47,168 nt of DNA. Origin: Powellomyces hirtus (taxonomy: Eukaryota; Chytridiomycota; Chytridiomycetes; Spizellomycetales; Powellomycetaceae). This document shows, piece by piece, positions 1 to 12,019 of the stretch. Where the stretch lies: contig JAHLKG010000039.1 in the NCBI GenBank assembly GCA_025526995.1, forward strand, positions 1 to 47,168, given 5' to 3'. The translations under genes were made by a program, and so were the position numbers. A model generated the notes under the pieces. It saw only the letters and a list, made by a program, of their open reading frames with translations. It was not told the DNA's origin and searched no databases. The stretch's first letter is position 1. Each line of letters opens with the position of its first letter.

Positions 1-2250
1 TTGCCAGGGTCTCTCAGCTGCGAAGTCGGATTCTGATTCTGATTCTGCTGTTGCTGTTGCTGCCCACCACCACCTGCGGTACTGGTCCCATTCTGACTCT
101 GCTCCGCGGCACTCCCACTACTGTCATCACCCTCACTCAACGAAAACAGGCTCGCGGACGATTTGGCCAAGCTCCCGTGGCTCTTTCCGACGGGCGAGGT
201 GGGCGACATGGGTGACATGGGGTGGGAGGTAGATTGGGCCATGATGGCTTCGAGAGTCACGATGGCTTGGTTTTCGTCCGAGGAGAAAAAGGACATTTTG
301 TCTTTAAGCGACATCCGCCGCCCGCCGCGGTTCAGGGTCGTCGTCGTCGTCGGCGCAGCAGCGGCAGTCCCGCCCGCCACGAGTGTACCCGCGGAAGACG
401 ACGATTGGGCCGAGGCGGGCACCATGGTCATGATCGTCGATGTCGCGGTCGCCGACGCGCCCGTCCCGCCGGCAGCCGTGACCAGCTTGTTGAAATTGCC
501 CGGGCACCCCGTCCAGACATTGTAATCCATAGCGACGCGCTTGAGGTACACCAAACCTTTCTTCAACCAGTGATCCGTGTCCGGATCGACTGCACAGCCG
601 CGGCGGACCAGGATGCGCACACAGTCCTCGCGCCGCATCCACGCCGCGTACATGACGGCGGTGCGGTGCGTGCGGCTGGGGCCCGAGGCGAGGTCGATGG
701 CGGCTCCACAGTCGAGAAGATGCTCGATGATGGACGGGTGGCCTGCGATGGAGGCGGCGATGAGAGGCGTCATGGCGTTTTGGTAAGTCCACCCCGGTGC
801 TGGGTCCGGGAGGGTGGGTGACGAGGTGGGTGGTGTTGCTGATACGCCTCCGGCTTGCGGGTCGGCGCGCCCGCGATGGCCGTTGATGAGACAGTGCTTT
901 TGCGCGGTGAGTTCCTTGACGACGTCCCGTTTCCCGGCGTAGGCCGCCCACACCAACGCGGTATTTCCAAAGCGGTCGACGGCGTTCAGATCGACACTGC
1001 GCGCGAGCAGGGCTTCGACGATATGCAGGTGGCCTTTTGCTGCGGCTTTCATGAGCGGGGTGGAGCCGAGCTCGTCGGGGTGGGTGAGGTAGTGTTTGGG
1101 CACGAGCGGGATTTGGTCGGCGGCGATGCCGAGGTAGGCTGCATCGTGCAGCGGCATGCGGTACGTCGGGAAGCGAAGCTGGGCGTGCGGGTTGGGGCTG
1201 GGCGGGTGCTGCTGTTGGAGCGCGGCGTGTTGTTGTTGTTGCGCTTCGTGTTCCAGGCCGTCCGGGTCAGCGAGGTTGGTGAAGTAGATATTGTCCCCGT
1301 CGCTGCCGTTACTGAAATGAGGGTGCTGCGGCAGCTGGTTGCTGTGGGTGGGGATCTTGTGCCGCAGCGGTCCGCTCGTGGGACTCGCGCCACCACCACC
1401 CGCACTGCCGCCCGCTGCATTGTGGGTGTCCGGCACCAACAACTCGAGATTATTCGCGATCCTCTTCTTGACCACATCCGCATTCACAGTATTCGTGGTC
1501 CGTCCGCTTTTCCTCCTCCCCTGCCCCGCCGCCGCACTCTGTCCACTCCGTTCCTCCTCCACCGGCCCGACCACCGCCATGCTTGACCAACACGTTCAGC
1601 AAGTTCGTGAATTTCATCCGTTGGGCAATCACGGTCGGAGTGGACGCCGCCCTTGTTGGCGGCATTCGCGTCCGCGCCCTTGAGGAGGAACAGCGAGGAC
1701 AGCACGAGATCTTTCATCGAGACCGAGAGGTGCAGCAGCGTGTTGCCGAACGGATCGAGCGCGACGTTGATGGATTGGATAATGGCGCCCGCGTGGTGGT
1801 ACGCGTGGTGCGCGAGTTCTTGTTCGTCTCCTTCCTGTTTTGCGCGGGGCGGGGAACGAACGGGAAAAGGGTTGGAATGAGATAGGCGTAAAGCAGCTGG
1901 TAGGAGATTCCCTCAACCCGCTACTCACATATATCAGTCTCTACCCACCTGACACAACTCCAGCAACGTCTTCCCCGGCGCCCCGGCCCCCTCTCCCTCC
2001 AGAGTCCCCATCGCCGCGCGTCTGGTATCAATCGCCAAGGCCGACAATCCCGCCAACGCAGCTGCCACGGGACTGCCCACTGCATTGGCTGAATTTGAAT
2101 TTGAATTTGAATTAGAATTCAGGAGCGTGGCGGTACTGCCATCCACCCCGTTGCTGCTGCTGGTGAGGCTGTTGACGGTACTGCTGCTGGTCGCCGCGGC
2201 GCTCGTATTGCTGTAGTTCCAGTCACGCGCTGAGATGGAGGTGTCGCTGC
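1..2250 (-). CDS. Ankyrin-repeat protein, 3' end beyond window
   Basis: This is a minus-strand multi-exon gene whose C-terminal part continues past position 1. The conceptual protein shows repeated ankyrin signatures: GNTLLHLSVS (about 1750), GADANAANKGG (about 1670), LGSTPLMKAAAKGHLHIVEALL (about 1020-1075), FGNTALVWAAYAGKRD (about 930) and MTPLIAASIAGHP (about 760). A Ser/Gly/Gln-rich low-complexity tail follows (1-500). An intron with good borders lies at 1835-1948 and joins in phase. Between about 1650 and 1530 the ankyrin reading moves frame twice, by one base each time, near GGCGGCG and GGCGGTGGT; this looks like sequence error rather than splicing, because the skipped frame still reads as ankyrin. 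The exon starting near 2250 (RDWNYSNTS..) is clear, but the 5' end is not resolved. Partners and function are unknown beyond protein-protein interaction. Confidence 0.7.
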
Positions 2251-3157
2251 GACCGGGCGGCCATCTGTGTCCATGGAAAAGAAAAAAGGAACTTTTAGAT
2301 CATCTCTCCCAATGTATGTGTGTTCTTTCATTCGTCTATTTATTTGATGAACCAACGGGCATCGGCAAGAAACAAGGGTGGGGATAGAGTCCTCTCCCTC
2401 CGTTCCCAATATCCACTCTCACTCTGTCTCTCACTTACCCCTCCTTTGCCCGATCTTTGGGAAGAAACGACCACCGTTTTGACGGCCCGCCAAACATAAC
2501 TGTCTTGTGCTATCAAGCGGTGGGGGTGTGGTGTATGGGGGGTGGCGAGTTATCGAATGAATGAATTGATCAAGTAGCCAGTGTGCGGGTGAGAAGAGGT
2601 GGAAGTGGGTGCGTGTGGCGAATGATGCGCAGCAGAAAGCGAGAACAGTATTGTGGGCTGGGTACCGAAAGAAATGGACGGTAAATACGGGTGTCTCACG
2701 GGGTCGGCGGAGAGTTCGCTTACCTGATCTTGGATGTACGCGTCGTCCCTCCAATTGATCAGGTGTTACTTCCAACGAAAACCTAATATCAAATCTCTCA
2801 ACACTGTGGAACGCAAGTCAAGGCGGGAACTCACGACGAACGCCGGGGCGGCGCCGCCCATCGTCAAAAAGCGACAGCTAACACTTGGGCCACATCGGCA
2901 GGTTGTTTTTTTTTTTTGGTCAGTCTGTTGGCAATTGGGGAGCCCTGCTGGGCGGTGGGCTGTCTCAAAAAACATCTGGACACCTCCTGCCCGCGCATGG
3001 GGACCGTCATTTTCAAGCGGGGAAAGGGGCAAGAGCGTAGATGGTGGAAAAAAAGACACGTTGCGTGGAATATTTATTTACAGTTGCGCAGGAAAAAAAA
3101 CACCCCCCCCCCCCCCCCAAAAAAAACCCCCCCCCCCCCCCCCCCCCAAAAAACCCC

Positions 3158-3195
<38 letters not shown>

Positions 3196-3276
3196 AAAAA
3201 GTTGAAACCTATAATACAAAGACAGAGTGTTTGCGACGAGAGGATAAATAAGTGTAGGTTGTTTTCACTTCCGCAT
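2251..3276. other. Upstream region of the first ankyrin gene
   Basis: No complete gene is visible here. On the minus strand a probable small exon at about 2721-2758 ends at a good donor (CAG|GTAAGC), and an ATG at about 2861 is followed by a possible donor GTGAGT. These may be 5' exons of the ankyrin gene, but I could not find a phase-consistent chain linking them to the exon at 2250. The rest is low complexity. Confidence 0.35.
3093..3200. repeat. Alternating A and C homopolymer blocks
   Basis: The block reads as A8, C16, A8, C21, A6, then a C run with one A ending in a 35-base C run (3159-3193), then A7. It lies just beyond the 3' end of the ankyrin-DIL gene and before the next gene's upstream region. 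It is either genuine low-complexity spacer or a tract whose length was distorted in assembly. Confidence 0.9.
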
Positions 3277-5686
3277 TTACATAGTGGCAGCAGCATGGAA
3301 GTCCAAAAGACTGTAAGTCGCGGGGTCGACCCGGACGGGACCCGCGCCCCACCCGCCTTGCTCTTCTGGCGCAGGGACCTGGAACGGGAGGAGGTAGGCG
3401 ATATCGAGGAGGTCAAGGTGCGGGTTGCGTTTAGGGTCTGGTATGGATTCGTCCAGGTCTGCCGCGTCGTTGCCGTCGTTCGTGATGATGTTGTCATCCT
3501 GTTCGGGGGGCGATTGGGCGAGGGTTTCGCACATGGCGCCGACGTAGGTGGCGATCTCGGCATTGACGGTCCGTTCATCGACCTCGTATCTGTATCGGTC
3601 AATGACGCGTCCAAGGTGGAGGTACGACAGGGCGTTAGGTTTGGTTTCCAGGAGGGGGGAGGGAGTCGAGGGTAGTGAGGACGCCTACAAAGCGACATAG
3701 GTCCACGACCGGTTGCAGGGGGGCGATGAGCGGGGTGCGGGGCGAGGACGGCACGTATTTCCCCGTGTCTCGTATCCAGTCGCGGAGTGGGGTGAGGTTG
3801 AGGTGGATTCGGAGTGCGGTTGATTTCGAGCACGGGTGGTGCGGGGCGGTGGAGGTGAGGATGGTGTTGAACAGAGTGGATGCGATAAAGTGGAGAACGT
3901 TGTGGATGACGAGGTTGAGGATGTGCGGGTGGGTGTGGGTTGCGTGGAGGTGCTGTAGGGTTTGTTGAGGATCGCGGTGACGATTTGCGGGTGGGCGGGC
4001 GGGCGGTCCATGAGTCGGGTGGGCAGATTTGGGCTTTGTGAAGGTGGTGCTGTGGTGCGGGCGGAGGAGGGAGCGTGCGGGGTTGGTGGTGGTGGTGGAG
4101 GTGGTATGGGGTGATGGCGCTGAAGAGATCGCCGGTGGATTTATGAGTGGGTGAGGTGGGAAAGCTGGGAACGACGGCACCGCCCAGGCCCACGGGCAAG
4201 AGCTGAAGTGCGGAGCCAAAGTGTTTTCTCCTAGACATTCTCGACAGCAACGAGTTTTCATACTTGACCCGTGTCTCTTTGCGAGTTCTGCGGGGTGAGA
4301 GGGACGAAGTTGATGACGATGTGCGGACAATGATGGGGTCGTCGAGATCGCCGTCAAATCCAATGATGGCTTCTTCAACGCACCCAGCAATTCTGGCCTG
4401 CACGGCGCGGACAAAGATGACATACAGCTCGCCGACGAGCTCTGCGATCATGGCCTGGGCGGCCGAGGTGGTCAGGACAAGGTGAGTGTCCCATTTGAGA
4501 TGATGCAGGAGAAGCGTGAGGTTGGACATCCAGTAAGCGACGAGGAGTTGATCGTCCCTGTTGGACCGCACGACTCCACAGACGCGTTCGACGACGGCTG
4601 CGAGAAACTCTTGCAGGATGGATTCCGAGCAGTGGTACCCGGCAAACCGCGCGCAGAGGTACAGCACGTTGGCGGCCTGGTGGGGTTTCATTTTTCTTTT
4701 TTCCGCGGGATTCCAGCCACAGCAACCATATTTTGATGACGGCAACGTTCAGCATGGCTTCCATAGAGTCGACATCGAAGACGAGCATTTCGCTGGGCAG
4801 ACAAATGGAGTAGGAGAACCGGGCAGCCTCGTCGCCGCCATCGTCCGCTTCGTCCATGTCATCATAGTCGCTCAGGTGGATGCTGGCCGCAATGGTGCTC
4901 TTGTTCGGTGCTCCATTCGCTGCCAACGACACTCTCAAGGTCGTCCAGGTCGTCATCGGGTACCGAGTCCAGCAACGCCAGGATGGTTCTCGATGCGAGG
5001 GTTTGTGCTTTGCCGATGAGGTCTTTGATGGATTTGCCGGACGCCGATCGGTGGTCTTTGCCGGCGTGGTGGGAAAGGAGAATGCGCGTTGTCAGCGAGT
5101 GGTTATTGGTGCAGGACCAGAAGAGCGGCGTCCAGCCTGTGGCGTCAGGTGCGTTGACCGACGCGCCGGCTCCGAGCAGGACTTTGATGATATCGTTGAA
5201 GGCAAAAGCGCTGGCGTAAGTTAGAGCCGTGTTGCCGTCAGTGTCCCGCGCGTCCAGATCTATGAGAGCTTTGCAGTTGGGGTTTTGGACAATGTTTGTT
5301 ACCTGCAGCGGGGAAATTTATGGTTAGAGACGCGCGCGCAGCAAGGGGGGCGATTTTCATGAATGCGGTACCCTCTCGAGGTCGTCGGCGAGAACCGAGT
5401 GCATGAGCAACGCCGTCATCCTAGTGCGTTTCTGTGCCTCATCAAGTGACGAGTCGTTTAGGACGGCCATTTCGTCTTTGAAAAGAGCCAACTCCTGCCC
5501 AACATGGTTGTCTGGTGGCATGTGCGTTCTGCAGGAGGAGGAGGAGGAGGAAGGGAAGGTAGTGGTGGGCAACCGAGGAGCAGCAGCGTCCTGGTCTGAA
5601 GAGCCGGCTGAAGTGTAGCCCGAGTCGGTGGCCTTTGGATCTTCTTCTTCCTCTTCTTCTTCTTTGGCTGCGCCGGTGGCCTTCAT
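3277..5686 (-). CDS. Ankyrin-repeat and DIL (dilute) domain protein
   Basis: The start is the ATG at 5686, followed by an acidic and Ser-rich N-terminus. Exon 1 ends at about 5371 (ERV|GTACC) and the next begins near 5303 after ..GCTGCAG. Ankyrin repeats follow: ALIDLDARDTDGNTALTYAS and GASVNAPDATGWTPLFWS (5110-5290). A DIL-type segment comes next: KPHQAANVLYLCARFAGYH (about 4640-4690), SNLTLLLHHLKWD (about 4500-4530), HILNLVIHNVLHFIAS (about 3910) and LHLGRVIDRYRYEVDE (about 3600). It stops at 3277 with TAA. DIL is the cargo-binding fold of class V myosin tails, and ankyrin-DIL proteins are known from fungi. Frame changes near 4900-4950, 4700 (A-run), 3975-4000 and 3635-3650 (C-run) break the coding sequence by one base each. 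Homopolymer indels explain them best, but a pseudogene cannot be excluded. Confidence 0.72.
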
Positions 5687-6543
5687 TTGACAAGGTTGCC
5701 CGCAGTAGGAATTGAGTTGGGGGAGTTGCGGGTCGCGACCAACAAACAAGACCAGGCAGGCAGCAGGGAACGACCAACAGCTAAACTTGTAGAGATAGAG
5801 CGATGGCTATGGCAATCTCGCGATACAGACGATCGACTATAGAAAATAAATAGTTTGCTGAGAAAAAAGCGCCATGGGGAAAGCGGGGGACGAAGGATGC
5901 TGAACGTTGGGAAGGTGGGTGTGTGCACGTGATGTGCGCAGAGCGAGACGCGTTTCAAGTGTGCATCCCATATCGAGTATGGGGAATGAGGAGTGAGTCA
6001 TGATGAGTGAGTCATGAGGCTTGTTGGCTGCGGCGTGGCGAAGAGGCCAAGCCACAGGACGCGCGAGCGAGTGAGTGCTGGATATAGGATGGGATGGCCT
6101 GTCGAAAGTGACTGACTGAGTGACTGACTGACTCTCTCTCTGAGAAAGAAGGAAGGAAGGAAGGAAGGGGCTCAGGAGAGTCAATCAAGCGAGTGAGTCA
6201 ATCAATTGGGGGCCATCCTTTTGTAAGCATCCCTTCAATCCATCAATCCATCAATCAATCCATCAATCCCATCAGAGAAGTGAAAGGAAGGAAAAGGGTT
6301 AATGGGATATCGGATGGGAAAGGGCGCAAAGGAAAGAAAGAGGGCAAGAGGGCAAGAGGGGAAGGGAGAGTCTGTCTGTCTGTCTGTCTGTCTGTCTGTG
6401 CGCTGCGAAGGGAAGAGAGAGACTGTCACGCTGACCCGCAACTGCACTGCACTGCTTTTTCCTCGTTCCCCACCTACCCACAGATCGCATCAACCCACTC
6501 AATCACTCAATCCATCACTCCATCAATCACTCATCATTCAACC
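5687..6543. repeat. Divergent intergenic region rich in tetranucleotide microsatellites
   Basis: This region separates two divergently transcribed genes and has no convincing coding sequence. It contains GACT-type repeats (about 6108-6135), GGAA repeats (about 6148-6168), CATCAATC repeats (about 6232-6270), at least seven TCTG units (6371-6399) and more CATC/AATC repeats (6485-6540) up to the next start codon. Confidence 0.8.
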
Positions 6544-8317
6544 ATGTCCGCCGCCACCACCGGCTACTCGTACGTAAACCCAAACAAGATCAAGAAGAGG
6601 AAGAAACCCTTCGATCCTGCCTGGCTTCACGCCCCAAAGACAGACATCCCCGGCTACCAAGAAGAACTGCTCTGCGCCGGATGCGACGAGACCCTCTCGC
6701 GCGACTCTTACTCAGACACACAGCGCAGACGAGACTACAAGCGTCGCTGTATAAAGTGTGTGGCCGAGTACCAAGGCTCTTGGGCTGACTTTAAACTCTC
6801 CCGAGAGTATCGCATCCACCGTGCCGCCATACCCCAAAAACCACCCACCGGCCTGCCTCAACCTCCTGGTCAGGGCAAAAAAGTTGCGCCCCACAAGAGA
6901 TGGGCCAACTACATGGCCATGGAGACTCGAGCCAAGCATGAGGCCGGAAATTCAACGAGCGGATGGGACACCCCCGATGACAAGGACAACCACCAGGACC
7001 AGCGCCCCACCGTCGTCGGCAGCGCCCAATGGAACAGTGCCCAGAAGACCAAAGCCCACACTCCCACTCCTCTTCCCGCGCAGCAGTCTCCTGGCTGGGG
7101 CGATCCCGACATCTTCCAACTAACAAAGGGCATGGACGCCATCTCTGTCACCTCGAGCAGCCGCGACAAAAGCATCTCTAGCGGTAATGCTTCAAAACAG
7201 ACGGCCGCCGCTCCCAGCAAGCCTGATCAAGCCATGGCTCAGGCCCAAGCACCGACTTCAGCACCTCCTCTCGCGTCAAAGGACCGGCGGAATCAGCAGG
7301 CTCGTCTAGGACATCTAGGCTCGGACGCCATCACCGTCGCCAGCATCAGCACCAGCCAAAGCAGCATCGCCCCCATCATGTCTGATCAGAAGAAGAGACA
7401 ACAACCTCCTGCTGCTGCTGCGGCAGAGTCAACCGCCCAATCCGGTTCCGCTACTTTGCTCAAGAACGATTCATCCCCGACGGCTCCCGCCCACGACGAC
7501 GAGCGCGTCCCCGCAACCCGGGTCATCCAAGGAACCCGCTCTCTGATCCGCCTGGACCGTCTCACGGACGTCAAGAGTAAGTTCTCACTACAGCTACCCA
7601 CCGAGAAAAAACCGTTCATCATCATCTTCTTCTTCTTCTTTCAAACCAACTCGCCACTCCCACATCACCCTGTCTCTGTGACAGAGCGCCAGACCATTTT
7701 AGCGACCGCCATGGCTCTGGGCCTCGGCCTCATCATGCGTTCCGGCAGTCAGGGATTCCTCCTCGCTGAAGGCCCTACAGACTCGATGGCCGACTTTTTG
7801 AAATCCTTCAAGGTAAAATTATCAGCCCCAGTCCATTCGATATCCGAGCCACAAAAAAGAGCCATCTGGTCGCCCAAAACTCAGTTCTTTGCGACTTTTC
7901 TTTGTTTGCTCCTGCCTCACAGAATGAAAAGACTGTCGTCGTAGTCAGGGCCCAACAAACGTTCACTTTCTTTAACGACACTGACAACAACAGCACACAG
8001 AATACCTTTGCTGCTGCTGCTGCTGCTGCTGACGGGAAAACGGGCCGTAAATTGGTCGAACGTAGGACCTCCAACAACCGCGGCGGAGAGGTCACAACTC
8101 CGCTCTTGGAAGACGTGAACACCGCTCATGAATTCATGCGCAGGTAAAAGTTTAACCAAAACAGCCCTTCCACAACGAACATTGAACCAGAATCTTTATT
8201 TACATCTCACCAACATGTTGATCTTGCTGCAATCATCCATCCATCCCCCATTCCCCCAGGCTCAAGGATCTCGGGCTCTTTGAACTCTGGCAAGACCATC
8301 TTGCCCACCGTATTTGA
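6544..8317 (+). CDS. Zinc-finger-like protein, four exons, unrecognised family
   Basis: The start is ACCATGTCC at 6544. Exons are 6544-7576, 7685-7812, 7923-8143 and 8260-8317. Phases agree at every junction, giving 479 aa ending with TGA at 8315-8317. Near residues 40-75 a pair of CxxC motifs (CAGC and CIKC), separated by a basic segment with SDTQRRRDYKRR, resembles the treble-clef arrangement of Stc1-type or LIM-like fingers. This is a weak match and is inference. The middle is a long Ser/Pro/Gln-rich disordered region. The C-terminal about 120 residues are ordered: an EGPTDSMADFLKSFK segment and a final FMRRLKDLGLFELWQDHL helix recall the C-terminal domain of RWDD2/DUF1115 proteins, again only by pattern. 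No frame break is needed, unlike in the neighbouring genes. Function unknown. Confidence 0.75.
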
Positions 8318-8861
8318 ACGAAACGCGTGCTCTGGACAGCAGTATACGAGCGCGTTCGCCCTTTTCACATTTTTTTTTTTTTTTTTTTTTACGAATGCAA
8401 ATATAGTTCCCCCCCCCCCCCCACCACCCCTTGAAAACCCTTCTCGCTTTCATTTTTTTTTACTCTAACCCTAACCCTAATTCACCGTGACGGACCCCAA
8501 TCGAGAAATTGATTTAAAAATATTTGATTCAACGTAGTTGGGTCTTCTGCCCCTCCCCGCGCTCACGCTTTCACGTGCTTTGCCCCCAATCAGTCAGTGT
8601 AACACTACAAACAGTGCGTTCGAACCAGGGAAAAACCCCCGGATGGGTGGATTGTATTCTACGCAACCCTTTATCTATACGTGGTAAAAGCTAACACAAG
8701 ACATTGCTAAGCAAATGCAGAGGCATGGGGGGGGGGGGACGGAGGGACGGGAAATGCGGGTGGAGAAAAAAAAAAACAGAAGTTCAGGATGTCTGTCTGT
8801 GTCTACAGTAAAAACGTGGGGGGGGAGGCGAGTAGGTGTTTTTGTCTATCCAACGCCATTC
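8318..8861. other. Convergent intergenic spacer with homopolymers
   Basis: The spacer lies between the convergent 3' ends of the zinc-finger-like gene and DBT. It contains a 21-base T run (8370-8390), a 14-base C run (8409-8422), a short telomere-like repeat (listed separately), a G run near 8727-8738 and A runs. I see no gene in it. Confidence 0.7.
8466..8480 (+). repeat. Interstitial telomere-like repeat (TAACCC)2TAA
   Basis: Two and a half copies of TAACCC, the complement of TTAGGG, lie in the convergent spacer. It is too short to be a telomere. It may be a chance match, a relic of double-strand break repair, or a telobox-type factor site. Confidence 0.6.
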
Positions 8862-11012
8862 TCAACGCATTGCGGCAGCCATGGTCGCGGGGTGTTCCAA
8901 GTACATTTTCCACAAGGCGACAAACCGGGCCAAGGTGGCGCCATCGACGACGCGGTGGTCGGCATTGAAGCTGACGTTCAAGACCTGGGTGGCGCGCACA
9001 ACGGGGGGTGGGTCGTGTCATTGTGTTCGGATGCAAAGCGGGGCAGGGTATGGATGAGGCCCGACGGCGCCAATGCAGCTGCGAAGCGACGAGGAGGGGC
9101 GTGCAGCAGGTGCCGCCGATATTGCCAATGTTGGACAGCGTGGTGATGGTGCCGTCCGCGAGGTCGTGCGCCGACAGGGCGTTGCGCGCCCCGTCGTGTT
9201 TGAGCGCTCGAGGTCCGCCGCGATGGCAAGGATGGATTTGAGGTGCGCGTTTTTGAGTGTTGGGGACGAGGAGGCTGCGGGGGGAAATTAGACAAGCAAA
9301 GAAAACGAAAAAGGTTGTTGAGTTTTTGTTTTTTTTTTTTTCCTCATACACCGCATTGTATTTTGTTTTGTGTTGGGTAAAACTTACCCCTGCGGCGTAT
9401 CCATGGCCACTCCAATATTATGTGCGGCGCGGTACTGCAACTGTGCTTTCGCGGGGCCCTCTTCCGCATGGATCAAGCGGGCGTTCAAGATCGGGAACTC
9501 GTTGAGGGCCATCGACAGGGCCTTGATAAAGATGGGCATGTACGAGATTTTCTTGACGGGGGGCAGCGGGGGGGTGATGAGGGACGGGGTGGTGGCGGGG
9601 GTGTGGATGCGAGGCGGTGGAGGGGGCGGGGGGAGGGGGGCGTTGAGGGAAGACGGCGGGCGGGGGTGTCGAGGAGATGATGAACGAAAAGCCGAAATGC
9701 GGGATTTGAGGCGAAGCGAAACGCGTCATGGATTTGAACATGGCTTTTGGATGGCGCCGAGAGGGACGGTGGTGATCGCCGAGAGGGACGGGGTGCGGGT
9801 AAGGGGGGGGGTGGGAGCAGGAGCAACCTTGGCGTGGGGTGCGAGGACTGCAGCTGCAGCTGCTGCCGTTGTGGGTGGGGGTGGGGGGGTAGCGGTCCCC
9901 GCCACAAACGCCAAAATATCACCCTTCAAAATCCGGCCCCCGGGTCCGGTGCCCCTCACATTCGCCAAATCCACGCGATTCTCCCGCGCAATCCGCCTAA
10001 CCGCGGGAGTCGCGAGCGTGTACGCCTCTTCCATCGCGGCGGTCGTGCTATCCGCCGTCACGGCCGCAACCACCGTCCTGCCCGCCGCGGCCATCGCATC
10101 CACGGCCGGTGAAGCTGCTTGCTTGATCGAATCCACCACTGCCGCCACCGCACCGGCGCTGCTGCTGCGCTGCTGTGCTATCGTCAGCAGCATCGGACGT
10201 GGTGATATCAACCAACGGCTGCCCAACCCGCGCCACATCCCCCTGCGCGTAATGCAGCTTCTTGATCACCCCGTCGTACCGGGACGTGATCTCCACCGCG
10301 GCCTTGTCGGACTGGACTTCGGCAATCGGCGAGAATTGTTCAACCCGGTCGCCTTCCTTGACAAACCTGAAAAGTAAACAAAAAAAAAATATACAGAAAT
10401 CAGATATGTTTTTTTTTTGTCAACCTGGACTTTGCCATTCAATGGCCTTTCTGTTTTCTCTCTTGTCTTTCTCTCTCTCACATACCATTGAATCACCTCG
10501 CACTCGGTAATCCCCTCCCCGATATCCGCCAACAAAAACGGCACGTCTTTGCGCTGCACCCGCGTGCCCACATGGAAGGACCTGGCCGCTGGAACGGTCG
10601 TGGTGGTCGTCACACCACCTTGGCTGCATGTGAATGCTGCAGGCCTTGCCGTCTGAAAATAGATCCAAAGTATGTAACAGTTTAGACCCTCAACGTTTAC
10701 ACACCGGTCGATTTCCCCCCCGGTCGCAGGCTGGCAAACACCTACCAAGATCCTCGCCGCAGAACCGCGCGCCAAGATGGTCAATGGCCGCGAGACGGTG
10801 CCCACACCCAGTCCCCGCGGCTGCCCACACACAAAAAGAGAAAGAGATCAGTCGACGCACCACACACAGCACAAAGGTTTTCTCTCTCCTCTCCTCTAAC
10901 GTCACTCCGTCCCTCTAATTCCCGCCTCATTCCAAACGCCCATGACACGCACCTTTGGACCCGCCGCCCGCATAAGCGTAGCCGCAATCGATGCTGTTGT
11001 TCTGCGCTGCAT
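8862..11012 (-). CDS. DBT: Branched-chain alpha-keto acid dehydrogenase E2 (dihydrolipoyl acyltransferase)
   Basis: The E2 core of the mitochondrial BCKDH complex transfers the branched acyl group from lipoamide to CoA in Val/Leu/Ile catabolism. Start is ATG at 11012; exon 1 is 11012-10953 (basic, targeting-like), exon 2 is 10820-10746, then a lipoyl-domain exon with [12 protein letters not shown], a donor after ATTCAATG, and an exon with [17 protein letters not shown], where the K in SDKA is the lipoyl lysine. The peripheral E1/E3-binding domain follows ([20 protein letters not shown], about 9960-10020). The catalytic domain includes [25 protein letters not shown] (about 9485-9540), [16 protein letters not shown] (about 9115-9165) and the active-site motif DHRVVDG (about 8960). 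The TGA is at 8862. At least five single-base frame shifts (about 10180, 9740, 9700, 9280-9080) interrupt it, while order and content of all domains are preserved. Sequencing indels are the likely cause. Confidence 0.88.
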
Positions 11013-11523
11013 TGAAGAGGATGTAGTGTGTGTACTATGCTTGTTGCGTGGGTTGTGATGGGATGCGCGGGTGCGATAAAGGGGAACGAAAACCTTGAAC
11101 CTCAACGGTTTAGTTTTGTTGGTTGGGGATGGGAGGGGTTTGTTGGCAGTAGTGTGCGTCTACACGTGTCGCGTGTTCTTTTTGCTTTGTCGCCCATGTC
11201 GCACACACTTACAACTAGAGTATCACTCCCAACAACAAACAAAAAAAAAAAAAAAAAAAAAAAAAACATCCACAATGCGCAACCAGCAGAATGACAACAC
11301 ACAACAACTATTTTTGTAGATTTTTACGTATGCGGGTTGTTGAGACGGCGATGATTTGGCTAGGGGACGAGATTAAGTATGTTTTTTGGGTAGGTACAAC
11401 AAAATAGTAAGCCCATATAATGTAAAATAACAAGAAAAAATGAGTGACAAAAAAAAAGGGAGAAGAAGAAAACAAAAAATAACGGGTTGACAAAGTGATG
11501 TTTTCCAATCGTGGGTTCCTCCA
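11013..11523. other. Intergenic region upstream of DBT
   Basis: No gene is seen. It contains a 26-base A tract (11241-11266), AT-rich sequence and probable 3' untranslated sequence of the next minus-strand unit. Confidence 0.6.
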
Positions 11524-11850
11524 TCAGAAACCGATCTCCGCCCTCGCGTTCTCGGTCCTACGTCGGGTTTTGTAGCAGCAAGATTGGTAGTTGCCAACAA
11601 CATTTTCGTCCAGATATCCCATTGAGCCCCAGTCACATCCGTCGCTCCATTCGTCAATTTCCGAGTACTCATGTCGCCGCAATTGATTTTCAGCAAGGAA
11701 CCGCAGCAGATTAACGGTCGAGAAGGCGAATGACAAGCCAAAAGTAATCGGCGCCCATGCTAGTAATGCTTCTTGACCCAACCACTTGCAACCGCCCAAG
11801 GGATACTGCTCATCCGCAAGCTCGTACGTACTTCCTCTCCGCCTGTTTCA
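11524..11850 (-). CDS. Candidate small hypothetical protein, 3' exon
   Basis: A minus-strand reading frame ends with a stop at 11524 and reads back through GYLDENVVGNYQ, FAFSTVNLLRFLAENQLRR and ELADEQYPLGGCKWLGQEAL. It has one possible hydrophobic segment (LAWAPITFGLSFAFSTVNLL). It appears to begin at an acceptor near 11850 (..TGTGAAACAG|). A possible upstream exon around 11900-12000 was not resolved. I do not recognise the family. It lies directly downstream of MO25 on the same strand, so it could also be untranslated sequence. Confidence 0.25.
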
Positions 11851-12019
11851 CAGCCCCCTTCTCTTTCTCCCCAAGGCCTGTCCTTCTTCCTTTCTTCATT
11901 CCGGCCCTGGGTTCCCGTGTTGTATGTAGATGGCCCGTGAATCTGCCGATCGTTTCTGCCAAAATGTCGAAACCGCCATCCTCGCTGATATCAGTTTCCG
12001 ATATCTGTCGGATGTGATA

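Noticed and set aside
163..1586. Plus-strand reading frames opposite the first ankyrin gene
   Set aside because: They are Arg/Gly-rich shadows of GC-rich coding sequence; the minus-strand frame carries the ankyrin signatures.
1560..1650. An intron explaining the frame change in the first ankyrin gene
   Set aside because: Splicing it out would remove the segment TPTVIAQRMKFTNLLNVLVK, which is itself a good ankyrin repeat.
3078..4745. A single 555-aa Pro/Thr/Arg-rich protein on the minus strand
   Set aside because: Only its first half reads as DIL domain. The rest is an out-of-frame shadow after a frame break and ends in the C/A homopolymer block.
6195..6540. An upstream extension of the 6544 gene through the microsatellites
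   Set aside because: It is open only because tetranucleotide repeats lack stops; the ATG at 6544 has a good context and begins the non-repetitive protein.
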